A stretch of DNA of 64,000 bases, from NCBI RefSeq assembly GCF_014648875.1, contig NZ_BMRY01000009.1, positions 248,001 through 312,000 of the forward strand, written 5' to 3'. The position numbers were made by a program, and so were the translations under genes. The notes beneath the pieces were generated by a model. The model saw nothing but the letters and a program-made list of their open reading frames with translations. It had not been told where the DNA came from and searched no databases. The first letter of the stretch is position 1; every line of letters begins with the position of its first letter. Shown here in pieces: positions 8,467 to 18,071 of the stretch. Origin of the DNA: Streptomyces parvus. Lineage in GTDB: Bacteria > Actinomycetota > Actinomycetes > Streptomycetales > Streptomycetaceae.

Positions 8467-11247
8467 GTGAATCTCCCGCTCCCCCGGGTCGCTCCCGGCG
8501 CTCTGATCCGTTCGACACTGCTGCACCGGCCCGCCGAAGCCGCCCCGGGCGCCGCCTTCCGCGCGGCGCTGGCCGAGCTGGTGGTGCTGGAGCGCGAGCT
8601 GGCGGCGCTGGCACCGGATCTCGGAGACGCGCTGTACGCGAGCCGGGCGGGCCACACGGAGGAGTTCCACCGCGCCGTGGTGCTGCCGCTCCGCCGTGCC
8701 GTGCACAACGGGCGCGAGCCCCGGCCCGTGCTGCTGCGCGCTCTGGACGGTCTTCCCGGCCGGCTGCCCGAACTGCGCGCCTGGCTCGCCGTGCGCGACC
8801 GCCGGGAGGAGGCGCTCACGGCACTGCGGCGGGCCACCGGCCCCGCTCTCGCCGCCGCACGGTCCGAGCTCGCCGGGCTCTGCCGGGACCCCTCGTTCCT
8901 ACGCGCCGCCTCGTTCACCAGCGCCGACCTGCTGCGGGCGGTGACCCGGGCCGGGGAGGACCGGCGGGACCGCCGGGCACGGAAGGAGGAGGCGGGGGTG
9001 GTGCGGCACGCGACCCGGGCGTTCGCCCGCACCACACCGCTCTCCGCGTTCACGGGCGTCGGGTGGGGGTTGCTGCCGGCGCCCTCGCCCCCGGACCGGG
9101 GCACGGCTTCCTGGCACGGTGCGGATCTGCCCCTGGACGCGTCCCGCACCGTCGTCCGCGCCAACCGGACACTCGTGGACACGCTGTTCGCCGCACTGGC
9201 CTCGGACCCGCGCCGACGCGCGACCCTGCCGCACCGCATGTGCAGCAGCGTGCGCGTCACCGAGGGCCGTGCCGCCCTCGCCCGCTCCCGTACGGCCTTC
9301 ACGGCCGCGCGCTTCCTCGCGGTGGAGGACGACGAGGTCGCTCTCGGCGCGTCGGCACCGCTCCAGCGGCTCGCCGCGCTCTGCGACCCGCCGGCCCGGC
9401 CGGACGTCCTGGCCGCACTGCTCGCGAGAACGGCGGCGGGAGCGGAGGCGGACGACGCGAGCCCGGAACGGGCGGACGCCGCGGCCGCCTTCGTCCGGCA
9501 GGTCCGTGACGCCGGGCTGGTCGTCCCCGTGCCGCCCTTCCACCCGCAGGACCCCGCGCCGCTCCCCCGGCTGGCCGACTGGCTCCGGAGCACCGGATCA
9601 CCGCGGGACCGCGCGCTCGCCCGGCGCGTCGAGGCAGTCGCCGCGGACACCGACGCGTTCGCCACGGCCGGCCCCGACCACCGGTCCGCCGTACTCGCCT
9701 CCCTCAGGGAGCGCTGGGCGGCGCTCCTCGGCGAGGCGGGCCGTCCCGTCGGCCCCGCGCCCGCCCGTCTCACCGTGCTCAGCGAGGACGTCGTCCTGCG
9801 GCGGCCGGTCCGACTGGACGGCTTCCTCGACACCGCGGACCACCAGGCGCTCGGTGAACTGGCCTCCCTGGCCGAGGTGTTCGACCTCGGCCCGGAGGTG
9901 CGCCGGCAGGTGCGGGACGCCTTCGTCGCGCGGTACGGGCCCGGCGGGGTCTGCGCGCACGTGTGGGACTTCGGCGCGGCCGCGGGCGAGGCGTGGCAGC
10001 GGGCCGCCCGGGCCGCCGCCGAGGCTGCCCGGCCCGGCGCGGACGGCGACGGGCAGACGGCCGCGGGGGGCGTCCGGCGGCTCGCGGAACTCCGGGCCGG
10101 GCTGGTGAACGCCGTGCACCAGGCGCACTCCGCCGGTGGCGGCGGGCCCGACGACGAGGTCGTGCTGCCGGTCGGCGCGGTGGCCGCGCTCGGCTCGCGG
10201 ATGCCGCCGTGGGCGGCCCGGCGCCCTTCGTCGTACACCGCCTTCCTCCAGCGCGGACCGGACGGGGAGCTGTGTGTGAACCACCTGTACGGGGGCTGGG
10301 GACGGTTCGGCAGCAGGTTCCTGGACACTCTGGCCCCCGCCGCCTCCCGGGAGACGGGGGCCGCCGTGTCCGCCACGCTCGGCCCCGGTGCCCGGGTCGC
10401 CCAGGTGCGGCCGGTCAACGGCTTCAACGCCAACCTGCACCCCCTGTTCGTACCGGACGAGATCGGGGAGGACCGCTCCCTCGCCTCCGTCGGTGTGGAG
10501 GACGTGGAACTGGTCCACGACCCGGTCGGCGACGACGTACGGGTCCGGGTCAGGGGTACCCGCGCGTGGGTCGACGTGCTCTACGCGGGGGTGCTCGCGC
10601 CGCTGCTCCTGGAACCCAGACTCGCGCCGCTGGTGATGGACCACCCGCACGGCATCACGGACTTCGGACCGCTGGTGCCCCGGCACGTCTCCGACGTACC
10701 GGGTGGACGGCTCGTGCGGACGCCCCGGCTGCGCCACCGCCACCTCGTGCTGCGCCGCCGCCGGTGGGAACTGGCGGGCGGCACGGTGGCGGCGCTGACG
10801 GCGGAGCTCGCGGCCGAGGGTGAGGTGCCGGTGCGGACGGTGGCGCGCTGGCGGGCGCTGCTCGGCGTGCCCGATCAGCTGTTCCTGCGCGCCGCGCCCC
10901 CGCGACGGAGCGCACGGGTGGACGAGGACCTGCTACGCGCCCTGGACCGGCCCAAGCCGCAGTACCTCGATCTCGGCGACGCGCTCCATCTGCGCTGCCT
11001 GGCCAGATGGCTGGCCCGACACCCCGGCGGCGCGGTCCTGGAGGAGGCGCTGCCCGCGCCGGTCCGGGGGCCGGGCAGCGCGGCGGTGGAACTGGCGGTG
11101 GAGACCTACCGGGCCGGACGGCCCACGGCCGGCACGGACCGCACGGACGGCACGGACGGCACGGACGGCACGGACGGCACGGACGGCACGGACGGCGAAG
11201 ACCTCACCGCACGCGGCGAACTCGTGAGACGAAGGGACGAGCGATGA
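8467..11247 (+). CDS. Glutamyl-tRNA-dependent dehydratase, glutamylation subunit (split LanB, LazB/TbtB-like)
   Basis: A protein of about 926 residues belonging to the lantibiotic dehydratase N-terminal (glutamylation) family. It begins like other LanB proteins (LPRVAPGALIRST) and contains FARTTPLSAFTGVGWG, the counterpart of the KPSPFSTFTG motif. These subunits glutamylate Ser/Thr of the precursor core using glutamyl-tRNA; a separate domain (gene at 15235) then eliminates glutamate to give dehydroalanine or dehydrobutyrine. The start is uncertain: GTG at 8467 places the conserved region at the N-terminus, while an upstream in-frame GTG (8329) would begin inside a hairpin and add a Cys-rich, repeat-derived extension. 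The C-terminus has a seven-copy Gly-Thr-Asp repeat. Stop overlaps the next start (ATGA). Confidence 0.9.
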   Translation: MNLPLPRVAPGALIRSTLLHRPAEAAPGAAFRAALAELVVLERELAALAPDLGDALYASRAGHTEEFHRAVVLPLRRAVHNGREPRPVLLRALDGLPGRLPELRAWLAVRDRREEALTALRRATGPALAAARSELAGLCRDPSFLRAASFTSADLLRAVTRAGEDRRDRRARKEEAGVVRHATRAFARTTPLSAFTGVGWGLLPAPSPPDRGTASWHGADLPLDASRTVVRANRTLVDTLFAALASDPRRRATLPHRMCSSVRVTEGRAALARSRTAFTAARFLAVEDDEVALGASAPLQRLAALCDPPARPDVLAALLARTAAGAEADDASPERADAAAAFVRQVRDAGLVVPVPPFHPQDPAPLPRLADWLRSTGSPRDRALARRVEAVAADTDAFATAGPDHRSAVLASLRERWAALLGEAGRPVGPAPARLTVLSEDVVLRRPVRLDGFLDTADHQALGELASLAEVFDLGPEVRRQVRDAFVARYGPGGVCAHVWDFGAAAGEAWQRAARAAAEAARPGADGDGQTAAGGVRRLAELRAGLVNAVHQAHSAGGGGPDDEVVLPVGAVAALGSRMPPWAARRPSSYTAFLQRGPDGELCVNHLYGGWGRFGSRFLDTLAPAASRETGAAVSATLGPGARVAQVRPVNGFNANLHPLFVPDEIGEDRSLASVGVEDVELVHDPVGDDVRVRVRGTRAWVDVLYAGVLAPLLLEPRLAPLVMDHPHGITDFGPLVPRHVSDVPGGRLVRTPRLRHRHLVLRRRRWELAGGTVAALTAELAAEGEVPVRTVARWRALLGVPDQLFLRAAPPRRSARVDEDLLRALDRPKPQYLDLGDALHLRCLARWLARHPGGAVLEEALPAPVRGPGSAAVELAVETYRAGRPTAGTDRTDGTDGTDGTDGTDGTDGEDLTARGELVRRRDER
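11131..11193 (+). repeat. Seven tandem 9-base repeats encoding Gly-Thr-Asp
   Basis: Seven copies of GGCACGGAC (second copy CGCACGGAC) inside the 3' end of the dehydratase gene, encoding a flexible GTD tail. The unit is a multiple of three, so copy-number change keeps the frame. Confidence 0.9.
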
Positions 11248-13187
11248 CCGTCGAACAGGCGCCACCCGACGCGGCCGCCACCCGGCCGGGACCACAGGCG
11301 GCACCGGACACACCGGACGCAGCGGACGCACCGGACGCGGTGCAGACGCTGGGACGGTGGACGTTACGTCCGGGGGTGGCGGTGACCGAACTGCCCGACG
11401 GTGTCCACCTGCGGGGCTGGATCACCGGCGTCACCCTGGAGGGCGGGCCCGGGCTGCGGGTGCTGTGGTCCCGCCTGGCCGAGACGCTCACCGCCGCCGG
11501 CGCGCTCGCCGCGGACCGGAGCGCGCGGCTGGCCCGGTCGGCTCCGGCGGGCTCTCCGGTCCGGGCCGCCCTGCTCACGGTGATCGCCCGGCTCCACGAA
11601 CACCACCTCCTGGTCGAGCGGGCCGGCCTCGCCGAACAGCCGGACGGGACTACGGAGAAAACCTCCGGGCCCTGGCTCGGGGCGGTCGCCGACCGGCCCG
11701 CCACGGCCGCCGCCGCGCTCGGCCGCAGCCGGGCCCGGGTCATCGCCGCGGACCCGGAGGGTCCCCTCGCCCGCTCCGCCGCGCGGGCCCTGGAACGAGC
11801 CGGTCTCCGTGCCGAGGTCGTGGCGGGGGCGGCCTCGGCGGACGGCCGGGTCCTGCTGACCGCGACCGGGGGCGGCGCCCCGTCACCCGCCGTGCCGGAT
11901 GGGCCGGAGCGGGGTCGCGGCGAACCCGCCGTGGCCGTCGGCCCGCCGCAGGACCGTGGAGAGCCGGCGGTGGCCGTCGGCCTGCGGTCGGGCATCGGGT
12001 TCGTCACCCCGGTGGGCAGCGTCGCGCAGGCACTCGCCGACGCCGACGCGCTGGCCGGGCAGCTGCGCGCGCGGGGGGCGCCCGGCCCGCCGGAACAGGC
12101 CGGGCTGCCCGCACTCCTGGCGTCCTCGGCTGCCCATCGACTGGTGTGCGCGGTGGCCGGGCTGCGCGACCCGTCGGCCGAGGCGGACGACGCCCGGCTC
12201 GTTCCCGGGGTGCCGACGGTGCTCGTCGCGGAGCGGGAGCCGTTGCGCGGTGAGTACCGGAACTGGGCGGGGCCCGTGCTCGTGGACGCCGACCGGGCCC
12301 GCCCGGCTCCGGCGTTACGGACACTGGCCGAGGCACTGGCCCGCATCCCGGTGCTCACCGACCGGCTCGTCGGGGTGCTGGACGCCCCCGACCCCGGGAC
12401 GCTCCCCCAGCTGCCCGTGGCGCTGGTGCGCTGCGAGGTGGCGGACGGGGTGCTGCTCTCCGGGGCCGCCCGGGCCGACCTGGCGCGGCTGGAGGCGGTC
12501 TGCCGTGCGGCCGAACTCCGGCTGGGCGAGGGCGGGGAGGGAGGCCCGGTGGTGGGGGCGGGCCCGGAACACGCACGCGGGCGCGCGCTGCGGCGTACGG
12601 CGGTCGGCGGGGATGCCGTGCCGGTGTCCTGGGGCCCCGGCCCCGGACGGTGTCCGCAGGCTCTGCACTGGTGGTCGGTGCTGGTGCGGCGGCTCGGGGT
12701 CGACGCGGACGTGGCGGTGGCACGGCTCGGCGCGAGCGTGTTCCGCGCCCGCGTCCGGGAACGTACGGCTGGGCACCTGCTCGGGACGGCCGTCGAGGCG
12801 TCGGCGGACGACGCCGTCGCTTACGCGGCGCTGTCCGCCGCGGTCGGGGTGCGGGCGGCCGTCGAGCTCCCGGGGGTCCGCCACCTGGTGACGCCCGGCG
12901 GGGCGTCGGCCGTACTCGCCCGGGGAGCGGACACCGCCCCGTGGGAGGACGCCGGGTGGACGACGGCGTGGCTGGCGGCATCGGCCGCGCGGGAGCCGGA
13001 GCTCCAGCAGGCCCTGACCGCCCGGGCGGCTCCGACCGGACACGCTCCCCGGCCCTGGGAGCCGTCGGCCGACGCCCCGGCCGGCGTACACGCACTGTGG
13101 TCGGCACTCCAGCAGTGCGGGTTCTCGGTGCTGTCCGCGCCGCCCGGGCCCGCTGAACACCGCGGAGACACCGGAGGGCTCCGGTGA
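11244..13187 (+). CDS. RRE/ThiF-like cyclodehydratase partner protein (LazD-like)
   Basis: A 647-residue protein, coupled on both sides to the dehydratase (ATGA) and the YcaO gene (GTGA). After an Ala/Pro/Asp-rich N-terminus, residues about 33-120 (TLGRWTLRPGVAVTELPDGVHLRG..., then HEHHLLVERAG) have the winged-helix layout of a RiPP recognition element. The middle resembles the ocin-ThiF-like proteins of thiopeptide clusters, which bind the leader and present the core to YcaO; the C-terminal third contains nitroreductase-like segments (ALHWWSVLVRRLGVDADVAVARLG). A direct catalytic role is not evident. The assignment rests on position, size and the RRE-like start. Confidence 0.8.
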   Translation: MTVEQAPPDAAATRPGPQAAPDTPDAADAPDAVQTLGRWTLRPGVAVTELPDGVHLRGWITGVTLEGGPGLRVLWSRLAETLTAAGALAADRSARLARSAPAGSPVRAALLTVIARLHEHHLLVERAGLAEQPDGTTEKTSGPWLGAVADRPATAAAALGRSRARVIAADPEGPLARSAARALERAGLRAEVVAGAASADGRVLLTATGGGAPSPAVPDGPERGRGEPAVAVGPPQDRGEPAVAVGLRSGIGFVTPVGSVAQALADADALAGQLRARGAPGPPEQAGLPALLASSAAHRLVCAVAGLRDPSAEADDARLVPGVPTVLVAEREPLRGEYRNWAGPVLVDADRARPAPALRTLAEALARIPVLTDRLVGVLDAPDPGTLPQLPVALVRCEVADGVLLSGAARADLARLEAVCRAAELRLGEGGEGGPVVGAGPEHARGRALRRTAVGGDAVPVSWGPGPGRCPQALHWWSVLVRRLGVDADVAVARLGASVFRARVRERTAGHLLGTAVEASADDAVAYAALSAAVGVRAAVELPGVRHLVTPGGASAVLARGADTAPWEDAGWTTAWLAASAAREPELQQALTARAAPTGHAPRPWEPSADAPAGVHALWSALQQCGFSVLSAPPGPAEHRGDTGGLR

Positions 13188-15097
13188 CCGGGGCCGACCC
13201 GCTGCGGCGGGCCCTGGTGGAGGAGACGTCCGTCCCGGTTCTCGACCCGGCGGGGGCCCTGCGCCTCGCCGAGGGGGCAGCCGTCGTGGTGCTGGACTCC
13301 TGGTCCCTCGGGACGGCGGAGGAGCTGTCCCGGCACGCGCTGCGCCACCCGGTGTCGCTCGTCCCCGTCCGGGGCGACGGGGCGTTGACGGTCGTCGGAC
13401 CCGTGCTGCGGCCCGGTGCGCGGCGCTGTCTGGCGTGCGGCGAGTACCGGCGGCTGGCGACGATCGGCGGCCGGGTGCCGTGGCACAGCGCCGGGTTGCG
13501 GCTGGAGGGCCGGCCGTCCCCGGCGTTCGCCGACGCCGCCGCCGTGCTGGCCGCCTCGCTCCTGGACGGTGACGGGGCGGTCGTCCACGTCGTCCACACC
13601 GCCCGGGGCACCTGGTCGACCCATCGCCTCGCGCCCATGGGCGGTTGCGCGGTCTGCGGGCCTCTCCCGCCCGACGGCCCCGGGGTACCCGAGGCGGTCT
13701 TCGGGCCGGACGCGCGCCGCGCTCCCCGGCCGTCCTGCGATCCGGTGTCGCTGCGCGAGCCCAACGCGCGTACGGGTGTGGCGGATCTGCGCGGGGCCCT
13801 GTTCGACGATCGCTTCGGGCCGGTCCACCAGATCCTGCGCACCGAGGAGTCCGTCCACAGTCTGACCAGCGCCTATGTGACGTACGGCCGGCATACGCGC
13901 GACGGCGGCTACGGGCGGGGCCCCGACTTCGGGAGCAGTGAGCGCGTCGCCCTGTTCGAGGCCGCCGAACGGCTGGCGTCGATGAGCCCCACCGGCCACC
14001 GGACCGTCCTGCGCGCCCCGTACGCGGAACTCGGCCCGGAACGGGCGGTGGACCCGGTGCGGCTCGGGCTGCCCGACCCCGCCCACCACGGTCACCCGGC
14101 ATCGGCGACCGTGCCGTACACACCGGATCTCGAACTGGACTGGGTGCACGGCTGGTCCCTGACCCGCGACCGGACGACGGCGGTGCCCGAGCACGTGGCC
14201 TACTGGGACCCGAGCCCCGGCCGCCCCCGGGTGGTGTACGAGTGCTCCAACGGCTGCGGGCTGGGCAACAGCCCGGCGGAGGCCGCGCTGTACGGGCTGT
14301 TCGAGGTGGCCGAGCGGGACGCGTTCCTGATGGCGTGGTACGCGCGCACCCCGCTGCGCCGGCTCTCCGTGCCGGACGACGACCCGGAGGTGGCGCATCT
14401 GGTGGACCGGGCGGCGCTCGCCGGATACCGGGTGACCCTGTTCGACGCGACGAACGACTTCCAGGTGCCCGCCGTCGTCGCCGTCGCCCGGCACCGGGGC
14501 CGGCCCGCCGCCGCTCCCCGGGCGTTCGTCGCCGCCGGGAGCCACCACCACCCTTCGGCGGCGGTCCGCTCGGCCGTCGCCGAGGTCGTGACCAACGTGG
14601 TCAACGCCGTTCACCGGCACCGGGCCGAACCGGAGCTGTTCGACCGGCGGCGGCTGCTGCCGATGCTGGAGCGGCCCGAGCGGGTCAGGACGCTCACGGA
14701 CCATGTGGCCGTCAACACCCTCCCGGAGGCGCTTCCCCGGCTGGACTTCCTCGACCCCGACGGGCCGGAGGCCGACTGGCGGGAGCTCTGGCCCGGGGCT
14801 TCGGCCCGGCCGCCCTCGACCGACGTCACCGCGCTGCTGGAGGAGACCGTCGCCCGGCTGGCCGCTCTCGGCCTGGAGGTCGTCGTCGTCCCGCTGAGCG
14901 AGTCCTCGGTACGCGACCGGCTGGGGCTGCACACGGCGAAGGTGGTGGTTCCGGGCTCCCTGCCGATGACGTTCGGGCATGTCAACCGGCGCACGCTCGG
15001 ACTCGAACGGCTCCTGGAGGTGCCGTTCCGGCTGGGGCGCGCGGCGCGGGTCCCCCGGCACGACGAACTCGCGCTGCACCCGCACCCGTTCCCATGA
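13184..15097 (+). CDS. YcaO cyclodehydratase, cluster 1 (LazE-like)
   Basis: A 637-residue azoline-forming YcaO. An N-terminal portion carries two CxxC pairs (Cys82/85 and Cys155/158), a likely zinc site. The YcaO ATP-binding domain follows, with conserved acidic motifs FEAAERLAS (about 255) and FEVAERDAFLMAWYART (about 372-388). The C-terminus ends in a Pro-rich HPHPFP tail, as is usual for heterocycle-forming YcaO enzymes. It would use ATP to cyclise Cys (and possibly Ser/Thr) of the core to thiazolines or oxazolines. GTG start overlaps the previous stop. Confidence 0.93.
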   Translation: MTGADPLRRALVEETSVPVLDPAGALRLAEGAAVVVLDSWSLGTAEELSRHALRHPVSLVPVRGDGALTVVGPVLRPGARRCLACGEYRRLATIGGRVPWHSAGLRLEGRPSPAFADAAAVLAASLLDGDGAVVHVVHTARGTWSTHRLAPMGGCAVCGPLPPDGPGVPEAVFGPDARRAPRPSCDPVSLREPNARTGVADLRGALFDDRFGPVHQILRTEESVHSLTSAYVTYGRHTRDGGYGRGPDFGSSERVALFEAAERLASMSPTGHRTVLRAPYAELGPERAVDPVRLGLPDPAHHGHPASATVPYTPDLELDWVHGWSLTRDRTTAVPEHVAYWDPSPGRPRVVYECSNGCGLGNSPAEAALYGLFEVAERDAFLMAWYARTPLRRLSVPDDDPEVAHLVDRAALAGYRVTLFDATNDFQVPAVVAVARHRGRPAAAPRAFVAAGSHHHPSAAVRSAVAEVVTNVVNAVHRHRAEPELFDRRRLLPMLERPERVRTLTDHVAVNTLPEALPRLDFLDPDGPEADWRELWPGASARPPSTDVTALLEETVARLAALGLEVVVVPLSESSVRDRLGLHTAKVVVPGSLPMTFGHVNRRTLGLERLLEVPFRLGRAARVPRHDELALHPHPFP

Positions 15098-15136
15098 GGC
15101 GCCCCCCTGGCCGACTGCCCTCCGCACGACCGCCGA

Positions 15137-15185
15137 CCACCGGCCACCGGCCACCGGCCACCGGCCACCGGCCACCGGCCACCGG
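15137..15185. repeat. Seven tandem CCACCGG heptamers
   Basis: Seven perfect copies of CCACCGG in the short gap between the YcaO gene and the fused elimination-dehydrogenase gene. The unit is not a multiple of three and lies outside coding sequence. It probably arose by slippage, but it makes the distance between two otherwise tightly packed genes variable. Confidence 0.9.
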
Positions 15186-15234
15186 CCACGACACCGCTAC
15201 CCGAGCTCCGACACGGACAGGAAGCCAGCACGTG

Positions 15235-16941
15235 ATGAACGGACCCCGAGCCTCCTGGCTCAGTCTCCACTGTTTCCTGCGGTCCGCCCCCGAGGACGTC
15301 GACGCCTTCCTCACCGAGGACGTGGCCCCGCTCCTGGACGGGCTCGTCGGTGCGGGCGGGGCGACCGGCTGGTTCTTCATCCGCTACGACGAGGGCGGGC
15401 ACCATCTGCGGCTGCGGGTGCGCGGGGTGACGGAGGCCCGGGCGGCCTCCCTTCCGCCGGTTCTCGGCCGTCTGGCCGCCCGGGTGCCGGTCGCCGAAGC
15501 CGTGCGGAGCCGGGCCGCCGCCGGGCGGGCGGAGCACGCCGAGGTTCGCCTGGTGCCGTACGTCCCGGAGACCGGACGCTACGGAGGGCCCGCCGCCCTT
15601 CCGACGGCGGAGGAGGTGTTCGTCCTGTCCAGCCGGATGGCCGTGCGGGCCGTCCGGGACACCCCGCGCGGCAGTGCCCGGCTGGCCCTGGGCATCGACC
15701 TGGCCCAGGGCACCGCCCTCGCCTGCGGAATGGACCGGCCGGCGGCGGCACGGTGGCTGCGGGGGCACGCCGCCGGCTGGCGGTGGGCCGAGAACGTACC
15801 CCTGCTGGGCCCTCAGCACGTCCACGCGAAGGTGAACGGTGTCTACGCGCTGCAACGCGAGGCGTTCGTGAGCCGGGCGCGGGCGGTGCGCCGGGCGCTG
15901 GCGGACGGCACGGCCCCGGGCCCGCAGGCCGACTGGTACGAGGGGGTCCGCGACGTCGACCGGGCGCTGCGGGCTGCCTCCCCTCCGGTGGACCGCCCGC
16001 GGATCTGGGCCTCCCAGCTGCACATGGCCTTCAACCGGTTGGGGCTGGCGCCCGACGAGGAGCGGGCGGTGTGCCGGCTGGCCGCGCGCGCCCTGCTCGA
16101 CCCGGGCGGGTCGGCGTCGTACTTCCCGGAGGACCACACCTCCCCCGACCGGCAGTACCTGGAGCGGAGCAAGTTCCACATCGGGCGGGAACAGGATTCG
16201 GCGCCGCGCCCCCTCCCGGCCCGTGAGGAGGTACCCCGCTCCAGGCCGTCCGTCCCCGAACTCCCGCTTCCCGCAGGCCCGTTCCCCGACACCCCGCTGC
16301 ACGCGGTGATGACCGGCCGGATCTCCCGGCGGGGTGCCCTCACCGGTCCGCTGGACGCCCGGACCCTGGGCACGCTGCTGTGGGGCTCGCACGCCCCGGG
16401 GCACGAGTCGGTCCAGCGGTTCGCGGGCGGCGGCGAACAGATCGTGCACCACCGGCCGTATCCGAGCGCGGGCGCCCTCTACACCGCCGGTCTGCGGCTG
16501 ATCGCGCTGGACGTGGACGGTCTGGCGCCGGGCACCTACCGGTGTCTGCCGGAGCGGCGTTCGCTGCGGTACGTCGGGCCGGCGCCCGCCCCGGACGAGG
16601 TCAGGGCGCTGTCCTCGTACCTCTCGCGCGCCGACGACGACCCCGAGGGGATCGTGCCGGACGCGCTCCCCGTGCTCCTCGGTCTCCATGTGGACCTGGG
16701 GCGGCTCAGGGAGCGCTACGGGCTGCGGGCGCTGCGGCTGGGGCTGCTGGAGGCGGGCCATCTCGCGCAGTCGCTGCTGATGACCGCGACCGCGCTCGGC
16801 CTCGCCGCCACACCGCTCGGCGGTTTCCGGGACGACCTGGCCCACGAGGTCTTCGCGCTGGACGACCTCGACCGGCCGCTCCAGTACATTCTGCCGGTCG
16901 GCCGGTGGAACAGTCCCGGGGGCCGGCCGAACACCCCCTAG
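15235..16941 (+). CDS. Fused glutamate-elimination domain and SagB-type azoline dehydrogenase (LazF-like)
   Basis: A protein of 568 residues with two domains. Residues 1 to about 300 are a thiopeptide-type LanB C-terminal domain (WLSLHCFLR...; GGHHLRLRVRG; SYFPEDHTSPDRQYLERSKFHIGREQ), which removes glutamate from the glutamylated core. Residues about 340-560 are a SagB/nitroreductase-like FMN oxidoreductase (PSAGALYTAGLRLIALDV; LGLLEAGHLAQSLLMTATALGLAATPLGGF), which oxidises azolines to azoles. This fusion is the layout of LazF of lactazole. AGGAAG precedes a GTG at 15232 and the ATG at 15235; either may start. The 3' end abuts the convergent acyl-CoA dehydrogenase gene. The first domain is related to pyridine synthases, so a second activity cannot be excluded by eye. 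Confidence 0.9.
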   Translation: MNGPRASWLSLHCFLRSAPEDVDAFLTEDVAPLLDGLVGAGGATGWFFIRYDEGGHHLRLRVRGVTEARAASLPPVLGRLAARVPVAEAVRSRAAAGRAEHAEVRLVPYVPETGRYGGPAALPTAEEVFVLSSRMAVRAVRDTPRGSARLALGIDLAQGTALACGMDRPAAARWLRGHAAGWRWAENVPLLGPQHVHAKVNGVYALQREAFVSRARAVRRALADGTAPGPQADWYEGVRDVDRALRAASPPVDRPRIWASQLHMAFNRLGLAPDEERAVCRLAARALLDPGGSASYFPEDHTSPDRQYLERSKFHIGREQDSAPRPLPAREEVPRSRPSVPELPLPAGPFPDTPLHAVMTGRISRRGALTGPLDARTLGTLLWGSHAPGHESVQRFAGGGEQIVHHRPYPSAGALYTAGLRLIALDVDGLAPGTYRCLPERRSLRYVGPAPAPDEVRALSSYLSRADDDPEGIVPDALPVLLGLHVDLGRLRERYGLRALRLGLLEAGHLAQSLLMTATALGLAATPLGGFRDDLAHEVFALDDLDRPLQYILPVGRWNSPGGRPNTP

Positions 16942-18071
16942 GGGGCCGGGAGTTCCGCCAGCTCCGCGACCTCCTCACGGTGGCTGCCCGCCGAGCCGTA
17001 GGCCAGGGAGTCCGCCTTGGCCCGCTTGAGGTACAGGTGCGCGGGGTGCTCCCAGGTCATGCCGATCCCGCCGTGCAGCTGGACGCACTCCTCGGCGGCG
17101 TGCACGGCGACGCCCGAGCAGTACGCCTGCGCCACCGCGACGGCGAGCGGGGCGTCGGGGCTGCCGGTGGCCAGCGCGTCGGCGGCGTTGCGGGCGGCGG
17201 CGCGGGCCGAGACGACCTCCAGCCAGAGGTGTGCCATCCGGTGCTTGAGCGCCTGGAACGATCCGACCGGCCGGTTGAACTGGTGGCGTTCGCGGGTGTG
17301 GCGGACGGTCTCGGTCAGACACCACTCGGCGATCCCGAGCTGCTCGGAGGCGAGCAGTCCGGCTCCGGCGAGCAGTCCGCGCCGTACGGCGGTGGCGCTC
17401 GCGTCCGCGTCGGCGAGCAGCGTCCCGGCCGCCCCGGTCAGGGTGACGGCGGCGAGCGGGCGGGTCAGGTCGAGCGGGACGAGCGCCTCGACGGTCACGC
17501 CGGGGCCCGAGGTCTCGACCGCGTACAGCCCTTCGGCGGTCGGCACCAGCAGGACGTCGGCGGCCGGCGCGTCGGCGATGCCCCGGACCGTGCCGTCGAG
17601 CGCGGCGAGGACCGGCCCCGCCCCGGCGGGCGGGGTCGCGAAGGGCACGGCGAGCACGGCCGTACGCGCTCCGGAGGCCAGTTCGCCGAGGAGCGCGGCG
17701 GCCGGTCCGTCCTCGGCGCCGAGCGCGAGGAGGGTCTCGGTGGCCACGACGGAGCTGGTCAGGTAGGGGGCGGGGGCGACGCTGCGGCCCAGCTCCTCCA
17801 GGACGACGGCGGCCTCGCGGTGGGACGCGCCCTGGCCTCCGAGCTTCTCGGGGACGAGGAGTCCGGCCGCTCCGATGTCGCCGGCCAGCGAGGACCACAG
17901 CCGCGGGTCGTACGGCGTGTCGGACTCGGTGGCGGCGATCACCGTCGGCGCGTCGGCCCGGTCGGCGAGGAGGGCGCGCACGGCGGAGCGGAGATCCTCC
18001 TCGTCCTGCGAGTAGAGCAGGTCGGGAGTGGCGGGAGGTCGGGTGACGGTGGTCCGGGTGGGGGCGGTCAT
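16938..18071 (-). CDS. Acyl-CoA dehydrogenase family protein (short, second of pair)
   Basis: A 377-residue FAD-dependent acyl-CoA dehydrogenase. The C-terminal half has RHTRERHQFNRPVGSFQALKHRMAHLW and CVQLHGGIGMTWEHPAHLYLKRAKAD, the classic family signatures; the N-terminal half is more divergent. Paired genes of this type (as in FadE26/27-like or FadE28/29-like pairs) often form heterotetramers acting on sterol side chains or branched acyl-CoAs. It is coupled to the other dehydrogenase upstream (ATGA), which supports a heteromeric enzyme. The substrate is unknown. Confidence 0.9.
   Translation of the reverse strand: MTAPTRTTVTRPPATPDLLYSQDEEDLRSAVRALLADRADAPTVIAATESDTPYDPRLWSSLAGDIGAAGLLVPEKLGGQGASHREAAVVLEELGRSVAPAPYLTSSVVATETLLALGAEDGPAAALLGELASGARTAVLAVPFATPPAGAGPVLAALDGTVRGIADAPAADVLLVPTAEGLYAVETSGPGVTVEALVPLDLTRPLAAVTLTGAAGTLLADADASATAVRRGLLAGAGLLASEQLGIAEWCLTETVRHTRERHQFNRPVGSFQALKHRMAHLWLEVVSARAAARNAADALATGSPDAPLAVAVAQAYCSGVAVHAAEECVQLHGGIGMTWEHPAHLYLKRAKADSLAYGSAGSHREEVAELAELPAP

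Noticed and set aside
15137..15185. CRISPR-like repeats
   Set aside because: Seven-base units without spacers; a simple tandem repeat.
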